Below, one piece after another: positions 38,410-50,266 of a stretch of DNA of 64,000 nucleotides (position 1 is its first letter; every line of letters starts with the position of its first letter). Origin of the DNA: Thalassotalea sp. ND16A (GTDB lineage: Bacteria > Pseudomonadota > Gammaproteobacteria > Enterobacterales > Alteromonadaceae). The notes beneath the pieces are model-generated. The model was given only the letters and a program-made list of their open reading frames with translations. It was not told the origin of the DNA and did no database searches. The stretch spans positions 186,001 to 250,000 of the forward strand of contig NZ_JQDZ01000112.1 of NCBI RefSeq assembly GCF_000764205.1. Direction: 5' to 3'. Position numbers and translations under genes: made by a program.

Positions 38410-38865
38410 ATGAAAGAACAGAGTTTCCTTATTGCTTTTAAAGCGTTGTTAAAAGCGCAAAGCTGCAGCTCTCAGAGTGAGATCACCACGGCATTGGCCA
38501 AACAGGGTTTCGATAATATCAGTCAGGCGAAAGTGTCTCGTACCCTGACCAAATTGGGTGCAGTAAAAAACCGTAATGTAAAAAACCAGGTGGTTTACAT
38601 GCTCCAGGATGAGTTGGCGGTGCCGCGTTCAAAGCAGGCAATTCATACGGTAGTAAACAGTGTTAAACACAACAATATGCAAATTATCATCAAAACTGGC
38701 ATTGGCGGTGCGCCTTTGATTGCCCGAATGTTAGACATACAGGGTGAGTCGATTGGCGTATTAGGCACACTGGCTGGCGACGATACCATTTTTATCGCGC
38801 CAGTGGATGTAAATAAAATAAATGAAATTGCCGAATCGATAAGTATTTTACTCGATGTGGAGTAG
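38410..38865 (+). CDS. ArgR family transcriptional regulator (paralog)
   Basis: A 151-residue arginine-repressor-type protein. The N-terminal winged helix (residues 1-70) reads SEITTALAKQGFDNISQAKVSRTLTKLGA, given here as a pattern of SQSEI...SQAKVSRTL. The C-terminal oligomerisation/ligand domain contains GVLGTLAGDDTIFIAP, matching the GTIAGDDT signature whose Asp residues bind arginine. An earlier in-frame ATG at 38368 directly abuts the previous gene; the ATG at 38410 gives the normal length and N-terminus. It sits at the end of the gcdH/E1/acyltransferase group and may act as a local amino-acid-responsive regulator, not the housekeeping ArgR. No ARG box was identified. Confidence 0.85.
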   Translation: MKEQSFLIAFKALLKAQSCSSQSEITTALAKQGFDNISQAKVSRTLTKLGAVKNRNVKNQVVYMLQDELAVPRSKQAIHTVVNSVKHNNMQIIIKTGIGGAPLIARMLDIQGESIGVLGTLAGDDTIFIAPVDVNKINEIAESISILLDVE

Positions 38866-38943
38866 CTAAAAGAAAGCTACTGGCAGATGGGTTGTGGAAT
38901 TTAACTTGCAAGTATCTGAACAACACTCCGAAACAATTAACCA

Positions 38944-38971
38944 CGTCATCCCGCACTTGATGCGGGACCTC
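38944..38971 (+). repeat. Palindromic repeat, left copy
   Basis: A 28-base unit with the stem TCCCGCA / TGCGGGA and loop CTTGA. It is an exact inverted match to 39394-39421. Confidence 0.9.
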
Positions 38972-39075
38972 TCTACGTAAACAGAGAATACCTTACAATT
39001 TCTTTTTTAGACGTTGACGCATTGTAGTCTGTTTAAACTACACTTTAATTTCAGTCATTGAAAAGGAATTCAATC

Positions 39076-39363
39076 ATGAAACAACCCGCAATTTATATCA
39101 TTTCAAATAAGCATAATACCGTTTTGTTTATTGGTGTCACGAGTCATTTAGTTCAACGAATTTATCAACATAAAGAAAAGCTTATTGAAGGTTTTAGTAA
39201 ACAATATAATCTTTTTAAGCTTGTTTACTTTGAACTATATGACGATATGGAGAGCGCTATTTTAAGAGAGAAAAAACTTAAAATATGGAAACGAGATTGG
39301 AAAAACGAGCTAATTAGTATAGCGAATCCAAGTTGGAAGGATTTATATCCGGATATTATTTAG
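39076..39363 (+). CDS. GIY-YIG nuclease family protein
   Basis: A 95-residue single-domain GIY-YIG endonuclease of the YhbQ/UvrC-N type. The motif is present in modified form as IYIISNKHN and then LFIGVTSHLVQRIYQHK, where FIG replaces YIG; the conserved Arg (QRIYQHK), LVYFE and ILREKKLKIWKRDWKNELI with its Glu follow, and the C-terminus NPSWKDLY is typical. A TTG-initiated frame opens at 39058, but the ATG at 39076 follows AGGA at the right distance. It lies inside an inverted pair of palindromic repeats. Small proteins of this type frequently neighbour such repeats, and the nuclease may act on them; this is not proven. Confidence 0.92.
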   Translation: MKQPAIYIISNKHNTVLFIGVTSHLVQRIYQHKEKLIEGFSKQYNLFKLVYFELYDDMESAILREKKLKIWKRDWKNELISIANPSWKDLYPDII

Positions 39364-39393
39364 GTGCTTTTTTAGAGCCACCAATTGCGTCAG

Positions 39394-39421
39394 GAGGTCC
39401 CGCATCAAGTGCGGGATGACG
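39394..39421 (-). repeat. Palindromic repeat, right copy
   Basis: An exact reverse complement of the 38944-38971 unit. It is followed by a short AGCTCGTAGC-like sequence near 39456, which belongs to the same simple-repeat family as those near 10.1 and 12.2 kb. Confidence 0.9.
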
Positions 39422-39486
39422 GCGCTCTTTTTAGAATTTAGTGGATAGCTGCCCGTAGCTCGTAGCTTCTTTTAGCCAGCAGCTTT

Positions 39487-40200
39487 CTACTTCTCTTCCA
39501 TTTCCGCTATCGCGTCATTAACCAGACCAACGGTAATTTTTTGCGTTTTTAACGAGGCATCATGGGCAGCTTGTGGGTTTCTATTGGCAATATTGTCAAA
39601 AATGTCTGCATGCGCCTGATATTCATCAATGGTGATCGCTTTAAAACGATTGGTGAAGCGCAAGTTCACCTGTAACGCAATTTGGATAAAGTTTTTAAGC
39701 TGGATAAAGAATGGGTTATTGCTGGCCCCTAATATGCTGGTATGAAATTCAATATCCGCTTCTAAGGTATCGTCATAACCATCTTCAGCGCTTTTCATTC
39801 GCGCCAAGGCATTTTTAATCGATTCAATATCACTGTCTTTGGCATATTGTGCAGCCAAATAAGCCGCTTCCGGTTCTATTGACAAGCGTAATTGCAGAAA
39901 ATGGCGCAACATATACAAATCGGGCTTGCCAATTAAGATCCAGTTTAATACTTCGACATCAAATAAATTCCAGTGCTTTGAATCTAATACTTTAATGCCT
40001 TGTCTGGGACGTGAACTGATCAAGCCTTTCGCGGTTAACATTTTTACCGCTTCCCGGGTTGCTGTACGGCTGATGTCATACTGGGCACAGAGATCTGCCT
40101 CAGAAGGCAGCTTATCACCCACTTTGTATTTGCCTTGCAAAATATCTTTGCCTAACTCGTGCACTAATTGTTGAGTTAAATTGCGGTGTCCTGATTGCAT
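39487..40200 (-). CDS. GntR/FadR-type (FCD domain) regulator
   Basis: A 237-residue regulator with an N-terminal GntR winged helix (YKVGDKLPSEADLCAQYDIS and then TATREAVKMLTAKGLI, residues about 22-65) and a C-terminal FCD ligand-binding domain with the metal/ligand residues Asp-x-x-x-His (EADIEFHTSILGAS) and His in YQAHADIFDNI and AAHDASL. FCD regulators typically respond to sugar acids, amino acids or other organic acids. It is divergent from the GH2 operon and has a dyad containing TAGTATGATAA directly before its own start. Together with the matching motifs at 29984 and 40368, this suggests it controls the whole putative glycosyl-hydroxylysine region, probably as a repressor. Confidence 0.92.
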   Translation of the reverse strand: MQSGHRNLTQQLVHELGKDILQGKYKVGDKLPSEADLCAQYDISRTATREAVKMLTAKGLISSRPRQGIKVLDSKHWNLFDVEVLNWILIGKPDLYMLRHFLQLRLSIEPEAAYLAAQYAKDSDIESIKNALARMKSAEDGYDDTLEADIEFHTSILGASNNPFFIQLKNFIQIALQVNLRFTNRFKAITIDEYQAHADIFDNIANRNPQAAHDASLKTQKITVGLVNDAIAEMEEK

Positions 40201-40219
40201 AATGATCTGCTTATCCCTT

Positions 40220-40241
40220 AATTATGATTAGTATGATAATT
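40220..40241. promoter_or_regulatory. Putative autoregulatory GntR operator
   Basis: AATTATGAT at 40220-40228 and ATGATAATT at 40233-40241 form an inverted repeat (8 of 9) with spacer TAGT. It contains TAGTATGATAA at 40229-40239 and lies 20 bases upstream of the gntR start. Confidence 0.6.
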
Positions 40242-40355
40242 GAGATTGACCCAATACACTAGGTTAATTTTAAACTCTTTGTTAATGCTCTGTGGTGCTG
40301 TTGTTAATGGTGATTTTGCGGAAATTGCATTTTATTTTTTAATAACAGTTGAAAA

Positions 40356-40384
40356 TACTATTTATAATTGTATTATAAATAGTA
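40356..40384. promoter_or_regulatory. Putative GntR operator of the GH2 operon
   Basis: TACTATTTATAA at 40356-40367 and TTATAAATAGTA at 40373-40384 are a perfect 12-base inverted repeat with spacer TTGTA. It includes TTGTATTATAA (40368-40378), matching the other two sites. The site ends 25 bases before the GH2 start, so binding would block transcription or initiation. Confidence 0.75.
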
Positions 40385-40400
40385 CATTTTGTTAAGTTAG

Positions 40401-43637
<3,237 letters not shown>

Positions 43638-43639
43638 TT

Positions 43640-46015
43640 ATGACAACTGCCACTAATGCCGAGAGCAACGCCAAGAGCAATGCCAACAGTAGCCTGTTTT
43701 CAGAAGCTCAAGTTGCCGCACTCGTTGAGCAACACTATCAACTGCACGGTAAATTTAAATCGTTGCCTGGTTATTGCGACCAAAATTTAATTTTAACCAC
43801 AGACATTGGTGAGCAGTACATCGTTAAAATTGCCAACTCTAGCGAATCGAAATTAGAACTGGATATGCAAAATTCGGCAATGGCACATTTAACTGCGAAG
43901 GGCATCAAGGTGCCGCACGCCGTTGCGAACGCTGAACAGCAATTACTGACCCCTGTTGCAAACGAAAATGACCATGAACACCAGCAGACGCTCTTATTGC
44001 GCGTACTCAGCTATTTGCCTGGCGTATTTTATGCCGATGCCAGCAATGCTAGCCATGGCCCTGAGCTGTGGGGCAGTCTTGGCAAGTTTATCGGTGAAGT
44101 GGATCAAGGGTTGGCGGATTTTCAGCACCCCGGTAGCTACCGTTATTTAGAATGGGATCTGGCGCAAGGCCTGGGCATTTGCCAAACCAAAAAGCATTGT
44201 TTAAACGCTGAGCAACGCGATCTGGTCGATCACTTTCTTAACCTGTATCAGGCACAAACCTTGCCCATGCTGGCACAACTGCCACAAGGGATTATTCATA
44301 ACGATGCCAATGATTACAATGTCTTAATCGATGATAAAACGCTGCCGAAAACAGTGACGGGTTTAATCGATTTTGGCGATATGGTGCACAGCCAGGTGAT
44401 AAACGAATTGGCCATCGCCTCTGCCTACGCGTTAATGGGACAACAAGACCCGTTAGCGACGTTAAAAACGTTAGTTGCCGCTTATCATCAGCAGCGAGCA
44501 TTATCGGAAACCGAGCTGGAAGTGCTATTTTCCCTGGTGGCGTTACGATTATGTACCACAGTGTGTAACTCAACCCTTGCCCACCAGCTGCAACCTGAAA
44601 ACGACTACCTGTTAGTGTCGGTGCAACCGGCCTGGGCCTTGCTTAAGCAATTGCGCCAGTTAAATCCGTTTGCCGTGTATTGTCAGTTAAAGCAGGTTTG
44701 TCATTACCCGGTGGATAGCGGCAAAAGCAAAGCCGAGATCACCAGCTATCGACAACAACATTTGGGCAAAACGCTGAGTTTGAGTTACCAGCAACCGCTG
44801 AAAATAGTCCGTGGCCAGGGCGCTTATCTCTATGACGAGCAAGGCAATGGCTATTTGGATATGGTCAACAATGTGTGTCATGTCGGTCACTGCCACCCGA
44901 AAGTTGTTGCCGCAGGTCAGGCGCAATTGGCCAAATTAAATACCAACACCCGGTATTTGCATGACAACCTGGTTAATTATGCCGATAAATTATTGGCCAC
45001 TATGCCAGACGAGCTGTCGGTGTGTATGCTAGTGAATTCAGGCAGTGAGGCCAATGAATTGGCATTTCGCTTAGCCCGTAATTACAGCAAATCGAAAGAG
45101 TTACTGGTGGTTGACGGCGCTTATCATGGCAATACCAACGCCTGTATTGAAGCCAGTCCATACAAATTTGATGGTCCGGGCGGCGAAGGGGCACAACCTT
45201 ACGTGCATAAAGTTACCTTACCAGACCCATATCGTGGCGAATTTTTAGGGGACACACTCGAAACCGCCAATGCCTATGCCGACAGCATTGATACGGTTAT
45301 TAGCGAGTTGGCAGCGCAAGGCAAGAAGCCGGGCGCGTATATCTGTGAATCGCTGCAAGGGGTTGCCGGGCAAATTATTATGCCACAAGGCTACCTTAAC
45401 GCCGTGTACTCGAAAGTACGCGCCGCGGGCGGCGTATGTATTGCCGACGAAGTACAAGTGGGTTTCGGCCGGGTAGGTACGCATATGTGGGCATTTGAAA
45501 CGCAACATGTAACCCCGGATATTGTTACCCTGGGCAAGCCTATTGGTAATGGTCACCCGATGGCGGCGGTAATCACCACCCAGGCGATTGCCGATGCCTT
45601 TGTTACCGGCATGGAATATTTCAATACCTTTGGTGGCAACCCGGTATCTTGTGCCATAGGCACAGCCGTACTCGATGTGATTAAAGAGGAGAAGTTACAA
45701 CAACATGCGCTAACCACCGGCAATTATTTTCAACAGCAACTTAAACAGCTGCAGCAGCAATTTGACCTTATTGGCGAAGTCAGAGGCTTAGGTTTATTTA
45801 TTGGCGTTGAGTTGGTCGAAGACAGAGACACGAAACAGCCGGCAACCGATAAAACCTCGTGGTTAATCGAGTACTTTAAGCAAAATAACATTTTGTTAAG
45901 TACCGAAGGACCCTGTTACAACATCTTAAAAATTAAACCGCCATTGGCGTTTAGCCAACACGACGCCGATAAATTTATCGCCGTACTCAAGGCCGGTTTA
46001 ACCGAACTTTTATAA
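43640..46015 (+). CDS. Fused hydroxylysine kinase-like (APH) and class III aminotransferase-fold phospholyase
   Basis: A 791-residue two-domain protein. Residues 1-345 are an aminoglycoside-phosphotransferase-like kinase with the catalytic loop HNDANDYN (Asp222, Asn227) and the metal motif DFGD (244-247). Residues 385-791 are a class III aminotransferase-fold PLP enzyme with [24 protein letters not shown] (603-611) and PLP Lys633 ([14 protein letters not shown]). This pairing equals human HYKK (hydroxylysine kinase) with PHYKPL (5-phosphohydroxylysine phospholyase), or alternatively an ethanolamine kinase with ethanolamine-phosphate phospholyase. The downstream antiquitin-type ALDH, whose substrate is the phospholyase product 2-aminoadipate semialdehyde, favours hydroxylysine. 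It is coupled to the beta-galactosidase gene. Confidence 0.85.
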   Translation: MTTATNAESNAKSNANSSLFSEAQVAALVEQHYQLHGKFKSLPGYCDQNLILTTDIGEQYIVKIANSSESKLELDMQNSAMAHLTAKGIKVPHAVANAEQQLLTPVANENDHEHQQTLLLRVLSYLPGVFYADASNASHGPELWGSLGKFIGEVDQGLADFQHPGSYRYLEWDLAQGLGICQTKKHCLNAEQRDLVDHFLNLYQAQTLPMLAQLPQGIIHNDANDYNVLIDDKTLPKTVTGLIDFGDMVHSQVINELAIASAYALMGQQDPLATLKTLVAAYHQQRALSETELEVLFSLVALRLCTTVCNSTLAHQLQPENDYLLVSVQPAWALLKQLRQLNPFAVYCQLKQVCHYPVDSGKSKAEITSYRQQHLGKTLSLSYQQPLKIVRGQGAYLYDEQGNGYLDMVNNVCHVGHCHPKVVAAGQAQLAKLNTNTRYLHDNLVNYADKLLATMPDELSVCMLVNSGSEANELAFRLARNYSKSKELLVVDGAYHGNTNACIEASPYKFDGPGGEGAQPYVHKVTLPDPYRGEFLGDTLETANAYADSIDTVISELAAQGKKPGAYICESLQGVAGQIIMPQGYLNAVYSKVRAAGGVCIADEVQVGFGRVGTHMWAFETQHVTPDIVTLGKPIGNGHPMAAVITTQAIADAFVTGMEYFNTFGGNPVSCAIGTAVLDVIKEEKLQQHALTTGNYFQQQLKQLQQQFDLIGEVRGLGLFIGVELVEDRDTKQPATDKTSWLIEYFKQNNILLSTEGPCYNILKIKPPLAFSQHDADKFIAVLKAGLTELL

Positions 46016-46066
46016 ATTAATCGATTAACCACATTTACAAAATTATTTATAGCTTTAGGAACACTC

Positions 46067-47599
46067 ATGAATTTTTTAAAAACTTTAGGCATTCAACAGC
46101 ATAACTTTGGCGCCAGTACTGGCCTGCAATGGTTAAGTACCCAAGATCAGGGGCAATTTGATATCTCATCGCCTGTTGACGGTAAAGCCATTGCCAGCGT
46201 GTACCAATGTTCAACCGCCGATTATGAGCATGTGGTAGCTACTGCCCAAAGCGCTTTTAATCGCTGGCGTAAAGTGCCATCGCCAATGCGTGGCGAAATC
46301 GTTCGTCAAATAGGCAATAAACTGCGCGACTTTAAACAACCTCTTGGCGAGCTGGTTGCTTATGAAATGGGTAAGTCGTTGCAAGAAGGTTTGGGCGAAG
46401 TTCAGGAAATGATCGACATTTGTGACTTTGCCGTCGGTCTTTCACGTCAGCTTAATGGTTCAACCCTACACTCTGAGCGTCCACAGCATCGTATGTATGA
46501 TCAATACCATCCTCTAGGCATCGTTGGCGTGATCTCTGCGTTTAACTTCCCGGTAGCGGTGTGGTCATGGAATGCGATGATCGCGGCCATTTGTGGCAAC
46601 GTGACTATTTGGAAACCATCAGAAAAAACGCCATTAACCGCCATCGCTTGTCAGAACATCATTAAAGACGTACTGCAAAGCAACGACATTGCTGAAGGCG
46701 TATTTTCTCTGGTCATTGGTGCAGGTAACGTGATTGGTGAAGGCATGTTGCACGATAAACGTGTACCACTTATGTCAGTAACCGGTTCAACCCGGGTTGG
46801 TCGTCATGCCGGTACCAGCGTTGCCGCCCGTTTTGGCAAATCTATCCTTGAGCTAGGTGGCAACAATGCCGTTATCGTTAGCCAGGATGCCGATTTGAAT
46901 ATCGCCATCCCGGGTATTGTGTTTGGCGCTGTCGGCACTGCCGGCCAACGTTGTACCACCACCCGCCGAGTGATTGTGCATGAGTCAAAATATCAACAAG
47001 TCAAAGATATTTTAGTGAAAGCTTACTCGGGCTTGCGTATTGGCTCGCCATTAGATGAAAGCAATCATGTAGGTCCGTTAATTGATACTCAGGCGGTAGC
47101 AATGTTTAGTCAGGCCCTCGATAACGTACAAACCGAAGGTGGTAAGTTACTTTGCGGTGGTGAAGTGCTAAGCGGAGCAGGCTATGAGTCTGGCTGTTAC
47201 GTTAAGCCGGCAATCGTCGAAGCGAAAAATCATTTTAACATGGTACAGCAAGAAACGTTCGCGCCAATTGTCTATTTGATCAAATACTCTGGCGATTTGG
47301 ATGACGCCATTGCCATTCAAAATGACGTGGTACAAGGGTTGTCATCGGCCATTTTCACCAACAATCTGCGTGAAGCCGAAAACTTCCTGTCTCACTGGGG
47401 CTCAGATTGTGGTATTGCCAACGTCAATATTGGTACCTCGGGTGCTGAAATTGGTGGTGCTTTTGGTGGCGAAAAAGAAACCGGTGGTGGTCGCGAGTCT
47501 GGCTCTGATGCCTGGAAAGCATACATGCGTCGTCAAACCAACACCATTAACTACTCAACTGAATTACCATTAGCACAAGGCATCAAATTCGATATCTAG
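46067..47599 (+). CDS. ALDH7 (antiquitin-type) 2-aminoadipate semialdehyde dehydrogenase
   Basis: A 510-residue aldehyde dehydrogenase with Glu262 (LELGGNNAVI) and catalytic Cys296 (GTAGQRCTTTRR). The C-terminal signature SDCGIANVNIGTSGAEIGGA, GGGRESGSDAWKAYMRRQ and INYSTELPLAQGIKF is almost word for word that of human antiquitin (ALDH7A1), including the residues of the aminoadipate-binding region. It should oxidise 2-aminoadipate semialdehyde (or its cyclic form) to 2-aminoadipate. This joins both branches of the locus: saccharopine cleavage and phosphohydroxylysine lysis give the same semialdehyde. It follows the fusion gene by 51 bases and ends in a strong hairpin. Betaine-aldehyde activity is a known side activity in the family. 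Confidence 0.93.
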   Translation: MNFLKTLGIQQHNFGASTGLQWLSTQDQGQFDISSPVDGKAIASVYQCSTADYEHVVATAQSAFNRWRKVPSPMRGEIVRQIGNKLRDFKQPLGELVAYEMGKSLQEGLGEVQEMIDICDFAVGLSRQLNGSTLHSERPQHRMYDQYHPLGIVGVISAFNFPVAVWSWNAMIAAICGNVTIWKPSEKTPLTAIACQNIIKDVLQSNDIAEGVFSLVIGAGNVIGEGMLHDKRVPLMSVTGSTRVGRHAGTSVAARFGKSILELGGNNAVIVSQDADLNIAIPGIVFGAVGTAGQRCTTTRRVIVHESKYQQVKDILVKAYSGLRIGSPLDESNHVGPLIDTQAVAMFSQALDNVQTEGGKLLCGGEVLSGAGYESGCYVKPAIVEAKNHFNMVQQETFAPIVYLIKYSGDLDDAIAIQNDVVQGLSSAIFTNNLREAENFLSHWGSDCGIANVNIGTSGAEIGGAFGGEKETGGGRESGSDAWKAYMRRQTNTINYSTELPLAQGIKFDI

Positions 47600-47600
47600 A

Positions 47601-47656
47601 AGTTTACTACCGTTCAGTAGCGCTAAATTTACCGCGCTACTGAGCGGTAGTTAACT
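47601..47656 (+). terminator. Strong hairpin ending the GH2 operon
   Basis: A 23-base arm at 47601-47623 (with CTACCG and CAGTAGCGC) pairs with 47634-47656 (GCGCTACTGA, CGGTAG) with two mismatches and a ten-base loop. It begins directly after the ALDH stop. It lacks a long U-tract but is very stable. Confidence 0.7.
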
Positions 47657-47808
47657 TATTATTTAAATTGGTATTGGTCAAAGCTCCCGCCGGCAAACAA
47701 ATATTTGAAATTTCTAGATAAATCAATCTAGATCAAATCCTGCCATTAAAGCCTAATTTAAAATGTTTGCCAGTAGTTGAGACAATCCTACTGTTAATTA
47801 AAAGTTTT

Positions 47809-47832
47809 AGACGTCTAGACGTAAATAGCTGG
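47809..47832. promoter_or_regulatory. MetJ operator (tandem met boxes) of metK
   Basis: AGACGTCT (47809-47816, the perfect met-box consensus) is followed directly by AGACGTAA and ATAGCTGG, i.e. three adjoining 8-base boxes, two of them good. It lies 119 bases upstream of metK, so repression by MetJ with SAM is expected. The rest of the 47657-47950 gap is AT-rich with no gene. Confidence 0.88.
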
Positions 47833-47950
47833 ATTTTTAAAAAGAACCAAGGTAGAATCCTCAGCATTAAAAATGAATAGGCAATATTTCAGTATTTTCG
47901 TTAGAGATACTCAGTCTATTTATTCAGTTAGATTAGATTAAAGAGACATT

Positions 47951-49138
47951 ATGGCTAAACATTACTTTACTTCAGAATCTGTATCTGAAGGTCACCCGGA
48001 TAAAATTGCCGATCAAATTTCTGATGCGGTACTTGATGCAATTATTGCCAAAGACAAGCACTCACGCGTTGCTTGTGAAACTATGGTGAAAACCGGGGTA
48101 GCGATTATCTCTGGTGAAGTAAGCACCACAGCCTGGGTTGATTTAGAAAAAATCACTCGTAAAGTGATTTCAGACATAGGTTATACCTCATCAGAAGTCG
48201 GTTTTGATGGTGAAACTTGTGGCATCATGAACCTAATTGGTCAGCAATCTCCTGAAATTGCCCAAGGTGTTGATAGAACAAAACCGGAAGATCAGGGCGC
48301 CGGTGACCAAGGGTTAATGTTTGGTTATGCAACCAATGAAACTCCTTCACTGATGCCTGCGCCATTATACTATTCGCACCGTTTAGTCGAGCGTCAGGCC
48401 GAAATGCGCAAATCAGGAGTATTGCCATGGTTACGTCCAGATGCAAAATCGCAAGTGACTTTTGTTTATGAAGACAATAAGCCGGTAGCGATTGATGCGG
48501 TGGTATTATCTACTCAACACAACCCGGATATTACTCAGGAAGATTTACACAATGCGGTAATGGAAAACATTATCAAGCATACTTTGCCTGAAGAGTTATT
48601 AACCGAAGATACCAAGTACTTTATCAATCCAACCGGTCGTTTTGTTATTGGTGGCCCGGTAGGGGATTGTGGATTAACCGGTCGTAAAATTATTGTAGAT
48701 ACCTACGGCGGTATGGCTCGTCACGGTGGCGGTGCCTTCTCTGGTAAAGATCCATCAAAAGTTGACCGCAGTGCCGCCTATGCTGGCCGTTATGTGGCAA
48801 AAAATATTGTGGCTGCAGGGTTAGCCGATCGTTGTGAGATTCAAGTGTCATACGCCATTGGCGTAGCTGAGCCAACATCGATTTCTATCGATACCTTCGG
48901 TACCGGTAAAGTGGATGAAGAAACGTTAATTAGCATCATTCGTGACAACTTCGACTTACGTCCATACGGCATCACCAAAATGCTCGATTTATTGCACCCT
49001 ATGTACCAGCAAACGGCTGCATACGGTCACTTTGGTCGCGACCCGTTTGAAATGACGGTTGGTGATGATACCTTTACCGCTTTTAGTTGGGAAAAAACCG
49101 ATAAAGCGGATGCTCTTCGAGTTGCTGCTGGTTTATAA
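47951..49138 (+). CDS. metK: S-adenosylmethionine synthetase
   Basis: A 395-residue enzyme that makes SAM from methionine and ATP. It shows [20 protein letters not shown] at the N-terminus, the [12 protein letters not shown] motif, and the phosphate loop [19 protein letters not shown]; each is characteristic. It is slightly longer than E. coli MetK (384) through the C-terminus. The start follows AAGAGA. MetJ boxes lie upstream and a perfect terminator 126 bases downstream. It is monocistronic and would supply SAM for the methyltransferases in this window as for all others. Confidence 0.98.
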   Translation: MAKHYFTSESVSEGHPDKIADQISDAVLDAIIAKDKHSRVACETMVKTGVAIISGEVSTTAWVDLEKITRKVISDIGYTSSEVGFDGETCGIMNLIGQQSPEIAQGVDRTKPEDQGAGDQGLMFGYATNETPSLMPAPLYYSHRLVERQAEMRKSGVLPWLRPDAKSQVTFVYEDNKPVAIDAVVLSTQHNPDITQEDLHNAVMENIIKHTLPEELLTEDTKYFINPTGRFVIGGPVGDCGLTGRKIIVDTYGGMARHGGGAFSGKDPSKVDRSAAYAGRYVAKNIVAAGLADRCEIQVSYAIGVAEPTSISIDTFGTGKVDEETLISIIRDNFDLRPYGITKMLDLLHPMYQQTAAYGHFGRDPFEMTVGDDTFTAFSWEKTDKADALRVAAGL

Positions 49139-49263
49139 ACCACCACAATTAGAAAAATAATACAGAATTTAAACCATGATTTACAGGGATGTAATGAATG
49201 CCACGGTCACAGGATGTGTTGGAGTGGTCCATGGTAATTCTAAGTTAATCCATCCGTGAATTT

Positions 49264-49293
49264 AAATGCCAGGCTTGTCCTGGCATTTTTGTT
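49264..49293 (+). terminator. Rho-independent terminator after metK
   Basis: AAATGCCAGG at 49264-49273 pairs perfectly with CCTGGCATTT at 49279-49288, loop CTTGT, followed by TTGTTT. It is the intrinsic terminator for metK. Confidence 0.92.
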
Positions 49294-49420
49294 TATGGAA
49301 GGCATGAAACAAAAATCAACCTTTTCCCCCAATAATTTAACTTTTTCTTACCCTTGTTTTTTAATATCTTAGACCTTATCTTGTTAGAACAAACAACAAT
49401 TATTTTCTCAAAGAGTTTAC

Positions 49421-50152
49421 GTGAGCAACCCACGAATTTATCAAGCTGACGCTTTCAATGTTGGCAGCAATACGCCTTTATCCGATGATGCCTTTGGTCA
49501 TGTGGTGCGGGTGCTTAGGTTAAAAGCAGGCGATGACGTGACTTTGTTTAACGGCGATGGTCACGACTATCAGGCGACATTACTTGAGGTCAGTAAAAAA
49601 CAGGCGACGGTAACGATTACCAGTAAAGAATTTATTGCCAATGAATCGCCATTAAATATTCATTTAGGTCAAGGGATTTCGCGAGGCGACAGGATGGACT
49701 TTACCCTGCAAAAATCGGTAGAACTGGGGGTAAATACCATTACTCCTTTATTTACCGAACGTTGTGGGGTTAAGCTTAATGCCGAACGCTTAGAGAAAAA
49801 ACGCCAGCAGTGGCAAAAAATTGTTATCAGTGCTTGTGAACAAAGCGGTAGGGCGATGGTACCGCAAGTGTTAGCGCCAATTGCGTTAACCGAATGGCTA
49901 CATCAGCCAACGACAGCGTTAAAAATAAACTTACACCCTAGAGCTGAACATTCTATTATGGGGTTACCGATGACTTCTGCGCGAGTAAGGTTGCTGATTG
50001 GCCCCGAGGGCGGCTTGTCTGAGCAAGAAATAAATGATGCCGGCAATGCCAACTATACTGAAGTGCTATTAGGCCCGCGAGTGCTGCGTACCGAAACTGC
50101 GGCATTAACTGCCATTACTGCGCTGCAATGTAAATTTGGTGACTTGAGTTAA
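49421..50152 (+). CDS. rsmE: 16S rRNA (uracil-1498-N3)-methyltransferase
   Basis: A 243-residue SPOUT-class methyltransferase. The PUA-like N-terminal part contains HVVRVLRLKAGDDVTLFNGDG (in two pieces) and the C-terminal knot carries LLIGPEGGLSEQEI and LGPRVLRTETAAL, the RsmE signatures. It modifies U1498 of 16S rRNA using SAM. Translation starts at GTG (49421), since no in-frame ATG precedes it and the family N-terminus follows (SNPRIYQA). It is followed by a simple-repeat tract and gshB; in many gammaproteobacteria rsmE-gshB-yqgE-ruvX form one neighbourhood, as here. Confidence 0.97.
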   Translation: MSNPRIYQADAFNVGSNTPLSDDAFGHVVRVLRLKAGDDVTLFNGDGHDYQATLLEVSKKQATVTITSKEFIANESPLNIHLGQGISRGDRMDFTLQKSVELGVNTITPLFTERCGVKLNAERLEKKRQQWQKIVISACEQSGRAMVPQVLAPIALTEWLHQPTTALKINLHPRAEHSIMGLPMTSARVRLLIGPEGGLSEQEINDAGNANYTEVLLGPRVLRTETAALTAITALQCKFGDLS

Positions 50153-50212
50153 AAGTTAAAAGCTAAAAGCTAAAAGTTAAAAGCTTAAAGCTTAAAGTTA
50201 AAAGCTAAGAGC
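50150..50212. repeat. Simple repeat tract AAAAGYTA / AAAGCTT
   Basis: Eight degenerate units of AAAAGCTA, AAAAGTTA and AAAGCTTA run from the rsmE stop to about 50212. It adjoins AGAGCTACGG, linking it to the other AGCTACG-type simple repeats in the window. Confidence 0.8.
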
Positions 50213-50266
50213 TACGGCAGTACACGCGCATAAACAATTTTAAATAGAAACAATTTAGGAACACAC

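Larger units (their letters stand above)
38944..39421. mobile_element. GIY-YIG gene cassette bounded by 28-bp inverted palindromic repeats
   Basis: The segment CGTCATCCCGCACTTGATGC plus GGGACCTC at 38944-38971 reappears as an exact reverse complement at 39394-39421. Each copy is itself a hairpin (TCCCGCA-CTTGA-TGCGGGA). They enclose a single GIY-YIG nuclease gene (39076-39363). The whole unit is 478 bp. The repeat belongs to the GTCATCCCG...CGGGA type of extragenic palindromes seen in many genomes. Mobility is inferred from the arrangement; no target duplication was found. Confidence 0.6.

Noticed and set aside
39058-39075. TTG start for the GIY-YIG gene
   Set aside because: The ATG at 39076 follows AGGA at normal spacing and gives the family N-terminus.
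38944-39421. CRISPR array or insertion sequence
   Set aside because: There are only two repeat copies in inverted orientation and no transposase; the enclosed gene is a GIY-YIG nuclease.
43640-46015. Ethanolamine kinase plus ethanolamine-phosphate phospholyase
   Set aside because: Not excluded by sequence, but less likely because the next gene is an antiquitin-type ALDH specific for the hydroxylysine-branch product.
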